DNA of 64,000 bases, taken from NCBI RefSeq assembly GCF_014334015.1, contig NZ_CP060488.1:1136501-1200500 (forward strand), read 5' to 3'. Made by a program: the position numbers and the translations under genes. This document shows positions 56,875-64,000 of this stretch, one piece after another. Positions within the stretch are counted from its first letter, which is position 1. Each line of letters begins with the position of its first letter. Below the pieces are notes generated by a model. It was not told the origin of the DNA and did no database searches. It saw only the letters and a program-made list of their open reading frames with translations. The DNA is from Bacteroides sp. M10. GTDB lineage: Bacteria > Bacteroidota > Bacteroidia > Bacteroidales > Bacteroidaceae.

Positions 56875-58572
56875 TTACCAACCCGGATTCTGCGTAAGCT
56901 TGTTGCCCGAAAGCGTGATTTGCGTACTCGGAATCTGCATCAGTCCTTTCTTGGCGGTGAAGTTGCTCTCGGAGAAAGAAGTAGTAGTCTCGTTGCCACC
57001 GGTCATTACCTTAGCGCCGTTCTGTGCGGCGGCAATGGCTCGTGCAGCATAGGCGCCCTCTTTCTCATAGCGCATCAGGTCCCAATAGTGCACGCCCTCG
57101 AAGGCCAACTCAATGGCACGTTCGTTGCGAATATTCTCGATGCTGTAAGGCAAGGATTCACCGGGATATACACGCTGGTGCACCAGATTCAGCCCCCTGT
57201 TGTTCCCGTTAAGTTCGGAGTGCATCAGCAACACGTCGGCATAACGCATGATGGTGTAGTCCTGATAGTAAGTGATGTTCATGTGTTTCTCGCCCAATTC
57301 GAATCCTACCTCTTGACGTGTTCCGTCGGCAAAGCACATCGGCGCATACTTGCGGGTGTAATAGCCGGTGTATTCATAAGAGTCGGCAATGTCGGCATTG
57401 AAACCGGCTTCGCTGCAACTCCATACGCAGGCGCTGAAACGCGGGTCTTTGGAATATTGCTCCACAAAGGCGGGAGTTACCGGGCAGCCTCCCCAGCCGC
57501 TGGCAATGCATACACCCGTTGCGCTTCGGTTACGCGGACCTAAATAAACGGAGAAGGTATTGCCGTCTCCATTGCCGTTATAGTCAGAAGTGCTGTTCAT
57601 CTTCAGATTGAGCACAATTTCCTTGGAGAGATTGCCCTGACCGGCCTGCCAGGTAGAACCGTCGTACCATTTGCCTGCATACGTGGTTTTCCAAGCATAC
57701 GTGTCGCCGCTTGAAGCATCGGCAGTGCAAGCCGGCATCCAAAAGTCGGCATAGCTGCTTTCCAGTTCGTAACCGCCGTTATCTACCACATCGTTGATGG
57801 CCGCCACCGCTTCCGCTTTCGTGCAGGCGGGATGTTCTTCGCCATAGTAACCGGTATAATAAAGATAGGCGCGAGCCATCAGCGCTTCAGCGGCATACTT
57901 GGTGATGCGGCCGTCGTTGGTGTTACGGTTCGCCAACGGATAGGCATCGGCAGGAATATGCCCGGCGCCATACTTGAAGTCGTCGAAGATAAGCTGATAG
58001 ACATCTTTTGCCGGAGAACGGGGAATGTTCTCCTCGGACGGAACGGTAAGCAAAGGCACGTCACCGAACAGACGGGCGAGATCGAAATAAAGGATGCCGC
58101 GAAGAGTGCGGGCCTCACCGATGACACGTCCTTGCGCACCGGTGTCGCCACCCCAGTCGATGTTGTCCTCCTGCGTGATAAGTTGGTTGCAGCGGAATAT
58201 CGCCTTGTAATAGTTTATCCAGTCCGTATTGAAAAGGTCGTTGTAAGAAGGAGCAATTCCCAAGTCGAACTGGTCTATCACATTGTTGTTCTTGGCATCG
58301 GAAAGGCCGAGACCGGCAAAAGCCTGTTCGGAAGCGAATTCCGCCACCAGATACATGCCCACCCCTTCATCGGAGACAGTGCGCTGCCAGCCATCGTAGC
58401 AACCCACCAATGCCATTTCGGCCGATTCGAGGTTGCTGTAAGCGGTTTCCGTATTCAAGGTCACCTTTGAGGAAGTCTCAAAGAAATCGTCGCACGAGGT
58501 GAAGACCGCAGCCGACAGTGCGAGTACCCCCATGACTAATATCTGTTTGTTCATATTACTTTTCTTTTTCAT
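56875..58572 (-). CDS. SusD-like glycan-binding lipoprotein of PUL 2
   Basis: This 565-residue protein has a lipobox (FTSCDD). The TPR-like helical part includes ARTLRGILYFDLARLFGDVPLL. The C-terminal part has YTIMRYADVLLMHSEL, RNERAIELAFEGVHYWDLMRYE and a terminal NPGW. It is the lid for the SusC encoded just upstream, whose stop lies three bases before this start. A second ATG at residue 7 gives an equally good signal peptide. Probable ligand: xyloglucan oligosaccharides. Confidence 0.94.
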   Translation of the reverse strand: MKKKSNMNKQILVMGVLALSAAVFTSCDDFFETSSKVTLNTETAYSNLESAEMALVGCYDGWQRTVSDEGVGMYLVAEFASEQAFAGLGLSDAKNNNVIDQFDLGIAPSYNDLFNTDWINYYKAIFRCNQLITQEDNIDWGGDTGAQGRVIGEARTLRGILYFDLARLFGDVPLLTVPSEENIPRSPAKDVYQLIFDDFKYGAGHIPADAYPLANRNTNDGRITKYAAEALMARAYLYYTGYYGEEHPACTKAEAVAAINDVVDNGGYELESSYADFWMPACTADASSGDTYAWKTTYAGKWYDGSTWQAGQGNLSKEIVLNLKMNSTSDYNGNGDGNTFSVYLGPRNRSATGVCIASGWGGCPVTPAFVEQYSKDPRFSACVWSCSEAGFNADIADSYEYTGYYTRKYAPMCFADGTRQEVGFELGEKHMNITYYQDYTIMRYADVLLMHSELNGNNRGLNLVHQRVYPGESLPYSIENIRNERAIELAFEGVHYWDLMRYEKEGAYAARAIAAAQNGAKVMTGGNETTTSFSESNFTAKKGLMQIPSTQITLSGNKLTQNPGW

Positions 58573-58575
58573 GGT

Positions 58576-61500
58576 TTAAAACGCAAGATTAATACCTACA
58601 ATAAAAGTGCGCGGATGCGGATAGTAACCCATATCTACGCCCGACACCCAGGTCTCGTTGTTATTGCCGTCCGTACCGTTGAACGAACCTATTTCAGGGT
58701 CCATACCGTCATACTTGGTCAGCGTGAAAAGGTTCTGAGCCTGTACATAGAGCCGCAGTTTGGAAATGCCTTTCCAAGAGATAAGGCGTTTGAAGTCGTA
58801 ACCCAACGTGATGTTCTGCAGGCGGATGTAGTCGCCGTCCTGCAAGTAAAGGTCGGAGAATTGCCAGTTGCCCGCATCGTTGTAAGTCACACGGGGAATA
58901 TAGTTGCTGGTTCCTTCACCCGTCCAGCGGTTCAGAATCCGGCGGCTGTAGTTGGCTTGCGCGGAATTCGGGTCGCGATACGACTGGGCGATTTGGAAGC
59001 CTGCGGCGCCCGTTGCATTCAAACTGAGGTCGAAGCCCTTATAACCCAGGTTGAGATTAAGGCCGAATACATATTTGGGAAGCCCGTTGCCCAAATCCAC
59101 CTTGTCTTTGGCATCAATGGAGCCGTCGTGGTTCACGTCCACATACTTCACGTCACCCGGCTGCACACTGCTCTGATAAACTCCGTTCCCCGCTGCAATC
59201 CAATCGTTGATTTCTTTCGTGTTCTGGAAAATGCCCGCCGTCTTGAATCCCCAGAAGTAACCGATGGCATGACCGTTCTCGGCACGATAGAATTCTTCGG
59301 CATTGCTGTATATCTGATTGATGGCGCCATGGATAATGCCGTCTTCGGTAGGAATACTGCCCACTTCATTATGATTGTATGAAAAGTTAGCACCTACGTT
59401 ATAAGTGAAGTCCCTGCCAATCCGGTCGTTCCAGGAAAGCCCCAGTTCGATACCCTTGTTTTTCACGTCGCCGCCATTGACGATAGGTCCGTCGGCACCT
59501 GCCGTAGCCAATACGGGAGCCTGCACCAGCCAGTCTTTGGTGTTCTTGATGTAACCGTCCGCCGTAAACGAGAGACGTCCGTTGAGGAAGCGGGCATCAA
59601 TACCCACGTTATACTGTTCGGAAGTCTCCCACTTCACGTTTTCATTGGCAAGGCGGCTGGTATAGGAACCGGTGACCCAGCCTTCCTGTCCTCCGGAAGC
59701 ACCGAAGTTATAATTGGTATTTGTGGTAGACACCGGAGCCAGATACTGGTAACAGTTGATATTGGCATTACCCACCTGCCCCCAGCTGGCACGCAGCTTC
59801 AGGTATTCGAGCCAGGATTTCACCGGTTTCATGAAACGCTCTTCGGAAAGCGTCCACCCGGCGGATACGGAGGGGAAGTAACCCCACCGGTTCCCTTTGG
59901 TAAATTTGGAAGAGCCATCGGCACGCACGGTGGCGTTCACCATATAACGGTCTTTCCACGTCCAGCCTGCACGGGCAAAGAAAGACAAGCCGCGGGTAGA
60001 ATCGTAAGGCTTCCCTTCCACGGTCTTATTTTCCGTACCGTTGGTGTTGGCAAGATAGGCATGCTCCCAGTCATCGAAGCCGGGAATAAGGCCGGTATTG
60101 GAACCACCGGAACTGCTACCGTCATAAGAAGACAATTCACTACCTATCAAAGCATTCAGATGATGCTCGTCGCCCATGTTGAAATCATAGGCCAGTGTAT
60201 TGGTCCATACCATAGACAACCCGTTGCCATTACTTTGGCTCACTTTGCTGGTAGCGACCGCACTCTGCGGGGTAAACTGGTATTCCGGCGTATAAGAGCG
60301 ATAATCGGAAGCACCGTAGCTAATGCCGTAAACCGTGCGGAACCTCAAGTTTTTGACAGGTTCCACCTGCACATAGACATTGGCGTCCAACGAAGCGTTC
60401 TTACTCTGGTTGTAACGGTTCATCATCATCACTCCGTAGGGGTTGCCGTCGTTCACGTTCCAGTCGGAACTGACCGTAGAGTTGTAATTACCGTCGGCAT
60501 CGTAAACAGGAGTAATAGGAGAAGCCGAGAATGCGCTGCGCAAGTTGTTATTCCAGATATTTCCCGTGTTCATGCCGCGCGTGTCTTTATAGACAAAGCC
60601 CACATGCTCACCGATTGTCACCAGTCCGTTCCACATCTTATGCTCCGAATTGACACGGAAGTTATACCGCTTATAATAAGAGACATCCGAACCTCCGATC
60701 AGACCGTCCTGACCGGTGTAACCGCCTGAAATGGCGTAAGTGGATGTCTTGGAGCCACCCGTGAAGGAGAGACTGTGGCTGGTAGTCAAAGCACCATTAT
60801 CAATGGCCTGGTCAATCCAGTCGGTATCATGTACATTGCCGTTGGCATCGTAAATAGAGTTGAGTGAAGACCAATCCACCCGGGACATACCCGAATTAAG
60901 GCGGGCCTCATCCATGATGCTCATATACTCGGCGGCATTCAGCACATGGAACTTACGCCCTATCGTCTGCCAGCCGGCAAAGCCGTCATAAGAGATTTTG
61001 CAGGAACCTTCCTTACCGCTCTTGGTGGTGACTAGAACTACACCATTGGCAGCCTGCGCTCCGTAGATAGCAGCCGAAGCCGCATCTTTCAGCACGTCGA
61101 TACTTTCGATGTCGGCAGGATTCAGCGTGGTAATGTCACCGCCCACGCCATCTATCAGGTAAAGAGGCTGCGAATTGCCCACCGTGCCCAGACCGCGGAT
61201 AGTGACACTCATGCTGGCGCCGGGTTGTCCGGAAGTGGAAACGATGTTCACGCCCGGCGTCTGTCCTTGCAGGGCCGACAGCGGGTTGGTGGTATTCAGC
61301 TTGGCAATATCGTCACCTTTCACCTGAACCGTGGCGCCGGTCACAAGTTTCTTCTTCTGCACGCCGTACCCGATAACGACTACTTCGTCCAAAACCTCAT
61401 TGTCTTCTTTCAACACCACATTGATAACGGAAGACGTACCCACCTTCACTTCTTGAGACTGATAGCCGACATAAGAGAATACCAACGTCTGCCCCTGCCC

Positions 61501-61749
61501 GGCACTTACCGAATAGTGACCGTCGATATCTGTGATGCTACCCGTTCCGATAACTTCTTTCACCCGCACGCTGACACCAATCAACGGCTCGTTATCCGTA
61601 CCTGCCGTCACCGTTCCCGTGACGGTCTTGTTTTGAGAAGGATTAGCCTGAAGGCTATTGGTTGCAGGCACGAGCAATAGCAGCACCAATGCAACATGGC
61701 ATAACCATACATACCGGTTATGCACTTTTTCCAAGAATGTTTTTCTCAT
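58576..61749 (-). CDS. SusC-like TonB-dependent transporter of PUL 2
   Basis: This 1057-residue transporter has an N-terminal signal segment (about 10-35) and a CarboxypepD_reg-like domain (about 40-120, GTVTAGTDNEPLIGVSV). The TonB box and plug start at DEVVVIGYGVQ and include GAQAANGVVLVTTKSGKEG. The beta-barrel ends FIVGINLAF. It is the first gene of the four-gene operon susC-susD-SGBP-SGBP. It probably carries xyloglucan fragments across the outer membrane. A -7 box lies 66 bases upstream. Confidence 0.95.
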   Translation of the reverse strand: MRKTFLEKVHNRYVWLCHVALVLLLLVPATNSLQANPSQNKTVTGTVTAGTDNEPLIGVSVRVKEVIGTGSITDIDGHYSVSAGQGQTLVFSYVGYQSQEVKVGTSSVINVVLKEDNEVLDEVVVIGYGVQKKKLVTGATVQVKGDDIAKLNTTNPLSALQGQTPGVNIVSTSGQPGASMSVTIRGLGTVGNSQPLYLIDGVGGDITTLNPADIESIDVLKDAASAAIYGAQAANGVVLVTTKSGKEGSCKISYDGFAGWQTIGRKFHVLNAAEYMSIMDEARLNSGMSRVDWSSLNSIYDANGNVHDTDWIDQAIDNGALTTSHSLSFTGGSKTSTYAISGGYTGQDGLIGGSDVSYYKRYNFRVNSEHKMWNGLVTIGEHVGFVYKDTRGMNTGNIWNNNLRSAFSASPITPVYDADGNYNSTVSSDWNVNDGNPYGVMMMNRYNQSKNASLDANVYVQVEPVKNLRFRTVYGISYGASDYRSYTPEYQFTPQSAVATSKVSQSNGNGLSMVWTNTLAYDFNMGDEHHLNALIGSELSSYDGSSSGGSNTGLIPGFDDWEHAYLANTNGTENKTVEGKPYDSTRGLSFFARAGWTWKDRYMVNATVRADGSSKFTKGNRWGYFPSVSAGWTLSEERFMKPVKSWLEYLKLRASWGQVGNANINCYQYLAPVSTTNTNYNFGASGGQEGWVTGSYTSRLANENVKWETSEQYNVGIDARFLNGRLSFTADGYIKNTKDWLVQAPVLATAGADGPIVNGGDVKNKGIELGLSWNDRIGRDFTYNVGANFSYNHNEVGSIPTEDGIIHGAINQIYSNAEEFYRAENGHAIGYFWGFKTAGIFQNTKEINDWIAAGNGVYQSSVQPGDVKYVDVNHDGSIDAKDKVDLGNGLPKYVFGLNLNLGYKGFDLSLNATGAAGFQIAQSYRDPNSAQANYSRRILNRWTGEGTSNYIPRVTYNDAGNWQFSDLYLQDGDYIRLQNITLGYDFKRLISWKGISKLRLYVQAQNLFTLTKYDGMDPEIGSFNGTDGNNNETWVSGVDMGYYPHPRTFIVGINLAF

Positions 61750-62183
61750 TGTACATTTTTAAGTGGTTAATATCAAAGATTTATTGCGTTCCTTATTGAT
61801 TGCAAAACACACCTGCAAATATAGAGACGAAACAAGAAAATAGGCTCGGGAATTGTTACTTATAACATACAAATTAGTTAATCCTCATCATGAAAATGTT
61901 ATAAAAAAAGGTACAATTTGTTTCCAATCTCATTGAGATATCTTTCTAAAAGCACATTCCATCTTTTTCGGATACATCTGTTTCGTCACATTTTCCTGAT
62001 TTCTGTGAGGATTCGATCAACCTCCCCAGTCTGCGGGAGCCGTCACTCCCTGATGCTCATAGAGAATAGAATGTATCTTATTGGGGCATCATATGTATTC
62101 AATTGCATTTCGCCCTTTCGAGTGACTGCAAATCTTTCTACATTTGTGGTAGATTTTAAGTCTCACTCTAAAAATATCAACTC
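61750..62183. promoter_or_regulatory. Divergent promoter region between susC and GH3 of PUL 2
   Basis: These 434 bases contain no plausible gene. A -7 box for susC is on the minus strand at 61816-61823 (TATATTTG), and one for GH3 is on the plus strand at 62139-62146 (TACATTTG). Between them lies a 9-bp inverted pair TTATAACAT / ATGTTATAA (61860-61868 and 61896-61904), upstream of the susC start and suitably placed for HTCS binding. The stretch 61990-62100 is of mixed composition with no feature I recognise. Confidence 0.55.
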
Positions 62184-64000
62184 ATGAAAAGCATTAAGAA
62201 AATGGTATTAGTATCAGCCTTTGCCGGTACCTGCCTTACAACTCACGCGCAGGCTACCCCTCCCGCCATCCCAGCCGATCCGGCTATTGAAGCTAACATC
62301 CGGCAATGGCTTCAGAGAATGACCCTCGAACAGAAGATCGGTCAGATGTGTGAAATCACCATTGATGTGGTGTCTGACCTTGAAACCAGCCGTGAGAAAG
62401 GATTCTGTCTAAGCGAGGCGATGCTCGACACGGTTATCGGTAAATATAAGGTAGGCTCACTACTGAATGTCCCTCTGGGAGTAGCACAGAAGAAGGAGAA
62501 GTGGGCGGAAGCCATCAAGCAGATACAGGAGAAATCAATGAAAGAAATCGGTATCCCGTGCATCTATGGAGTAGACCAGATTCATGGAACGACCTACACG
62601 CTGGACGGAACGATGTTTCCGCAAGGCATCAACATGGGAGCCACTTTCAACCGGGAACTGACAAGGAAAAGTGCCGAAATATCTGCCTATGAAACCAAAG
62701 CAGGATGCATCCCCTGGACGTTTGCCCCCGTTGTCGATTTAGGTCGCGACCCGCGCTGGGCACGTATGTGGGAGAACTATGGAGAAGATTGTTATGTAAA
62801 TACAGAAATGGGCGTGTCGGCCGTAAAGGGATTTCAGGGAGAAGACCCGAACCGCATCGGAGCATACCATGTAGCTGCCTGTATGAAGCACTATATGGGT
62901 TACGGTGTACCCGTTTCCGGGAAAGACCGTACTCCTTCTTCCATCTCACGCAGCGATATGCGTGAAAAACACTTCGCTCCTTTCCTGGCTGCCGTGCGTC
63001 ATGGTGCATTGAGCGTGATGGTGAATTCTGGCGTTGACAACGGCCTGCCTTTTCATGCCAACCGTGAATTACTGACCGAATGGCTGAAAGAAGACTTGAA
63101 CTGGGACGGTCTGATTGTAACAGACTGGGCGGACATAAACAATCTCTGCACACGGGATCATATTGCTGCCACCAAGAAAGAAGCCATCAAGATTGCCATC
63201 AATGCCGGAATCGACATGTCAATGGTTCCTTATGAAGTGAGTTTCTGCGATTATCTGAAAGAGTTGGTTGAAGAAGGAGAGGTATCTATGGAACGCATCG
63301 ACGATGCAGTAGCCCGTGTGTTGCGTTTGAAATATCGTCTGGGATTATTCGACAATCCGTATTGGGACATTAAGAAGTATGACAAGTTCGGTTCTAAGGA
63401 ATTTGCGGCCGTTGCCCTCCAGGCTGCCGAGGAATCGGAAGTGTTATTGAAGAATGACGCACATACCCTGCCGATAGCGAAAGGCAAAAAGATTCTGCTG
63501 ACCGGGCCGAACGCAAACTCCATGCGTTGCCTGAACGGCGGATGGTCGTATAGCTGGCAGGGACACGTTGCCGATGATTACACGCAGGCATATCATACAA
63601 TCTACGAGGCTTTGTGTGAGAAATACGGAAAAGAGAATATTATCTACGAACCGGGAGTCACCTATGCTCCTTACAAAAACGATAACTGGTGGGAAGAAAA
63701 CAAACCGGAAATTGAAAAATCGGTAGCAGCGGCAGCACAGGCAGATATTATCATCGCCTGCATTGGCGAAAACTCTTATTGCGAAACTCCCGGCAACCTG
63801 ACGGATCTTACCTTATCGGAAAATCAGCGCAATCTGGTAAAGGCTCTGGCCGCTACGGGTAAACCTATCGTTTTGGTTCTGAACCAGGGACGTCCGCGTA
63901 TTATCAATGACATAGAGCCTTTGGCAAAAGCTGTCGTCAACATCATGCTGCCAAGCAATTACGGTGGCGATGCACTTGCTAACTTATTGGCCGGTGATGC
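62184..64000 (+). CDS. GH3 beta-glucosidase of PUL 2, 5' part (BoGH3B-like); runs off the window
   Basis: The frame is open from the ATG at 62184 to the last base, giving 605 residues without a stop. The signal peptide ends THAQA. The GH3 barrel contains [34 protein letters not shown] and the nucleophile Asp314 in IVTDWADI. The second domain starts near [14 protein letters not shown], with [11 protein letters not shown] and [11 protein letters not shown], whose Glu is a possible acid/base. The form is close to plant ExoI-type beta-glucosidases. It is divergent from susC behind its own -7 box. With the GH3 at the far left, PUL 2 has two beta-glucosidases, one at each end, as in the B. ovatus xyloglucan locus. 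Confidence 0.92.
   Translation, partial: MKSIKKMVLVSAFAGTCLTTHAQATPPAIPADPAIEANIRQWLQRMTLEQKIGQMCEITIDVVSDLETSREKGFCLSEAMLDTVIGKYKVGSLLNVPLGVAQKKEKWAEAIKQIQEKSMKEIGIPCIYGVDQIHGTTYTLDGTMFPQGINMGATFNRELTRKSAEISAYETKAGCIPWTFAPVVDLGRDPRWARMWENYGEDCYVNTEMGVSAVKGFQGEDPNRIGAYHVAACMKHYMGYGVPVSGKDRTPSSISRSDMREKHFAPFLAAVRHGALSVMVNSGVDNGLPFHANRELLTEWLKEDLNWDGLIVTDWADINNLCTRDHIAATKKEAIKIAINAGIDMSMVPYEVSFCDYLKELVEEGEVSMERIDDAVARVLRLKYRLGLFDNPYWDIKKYDKFGSKEFAAVALQAAEESEVLLKNDAHTLPIAKGKKILLTGPNANSMRCLNGGWSYSWQGHVADDYTQAYHTIYEALCEKYGKENIIYEPGVTYAPYKNDNWWEENKPEIEKSVAAAAQADIIIACIGENSYCETPGNLTDLTLSENQRNLVKALAATGKPIVLVLNQGRPRIINDIEPLAKAVVNIMLPSNYGGDALANLLAGD

Overview
The window looks like a chromosome segment of a human-gut type Bacteroides, probably close to the B. 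ovatus / B. xylanisolvens group. Several things point there: two SusC/SusD polysaccharide-utilization loci (PULs), a hybrid two-component sensor (HTCS), many lipoprotein signal peptides, and Bacteroides -7 promoter boxes (TAnnTTTG) in front of many genes. The GH31 enzyme also seems collinear with the characterised B. ovatus xyloglucan enzyme BoGH31A. That comparison is from memory, not from a search.

Layout. Bases 1-228 are the 3' end of an unrecognised gene. Bases 397-4287 hold a TonB-dependent receptor without a SusD partner, followed by a calcineurin-like phosphoesterase. Bases 4462-7423 hold a divergent pair: an MscS-type channel and a Na+/Ca2+-exchanger-family antiporter. Bases 7420-31221 form PUL 1: a divergent GH172/DUF2961 protein, a lone GH5, then susC-susD-surface glycan-binding protein (SGBP)-GH5-GH2-GH5-GH140-like-GH130-MFS transporter-GH78-DUF5040-like-acetylesterase, tightly spaced on the + strand. 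Bases 31400-36493 are housekeeping: a GNAT-like protein, parE, coaD and a CtpA-type protease. Bases 36649-64000 are PUL 2, which resembles the xyloglucan locus of B. ovatus: GH3, GH2, GH31, HTCS and GH5 on the - strand, GH43 on the +, then two large SGBP-like lipoproteins, SusD and SusC on the -, and a GH3 on the + that runs off the window.

How the genes work together. In PUL 2 a surface GH5 with a BACON domain would cut the xyloglucan backbone. SGBPs, SusD and SusC would capture and import the fragments. GH31 (alpha-xylosidase), GH2 (beta-galactosidase), GH43 (arabinofuranosidase type) and two GH3 enzymes would trim them, and the HTCS would sense an oligosaccharide and switch the locus on. 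PUL 1 has no recognisable published counterpart that I know of. Its enzymes imply an acetylated beta-linked glucose/mannose polymer that also carries rhamnose. A GH130 phosphorylase and an inner-membrane transporter imply that mannosyl-beta-1,4-glucose is finished in the cytoplasm. No regulator gene is linked to PUL 1.

The points most worth a second look are the PUL 1 enzyme set, the mosaic build of PUL 2 (a B. ovatus-like left arm joined to a visibly GC-richer right arm with unusual SGBPs), and an interleaved inverted-repeat element between ctpA and PUL 2. No rRNA, tRNA, CRISPR array, transposase or phage gene was seen.
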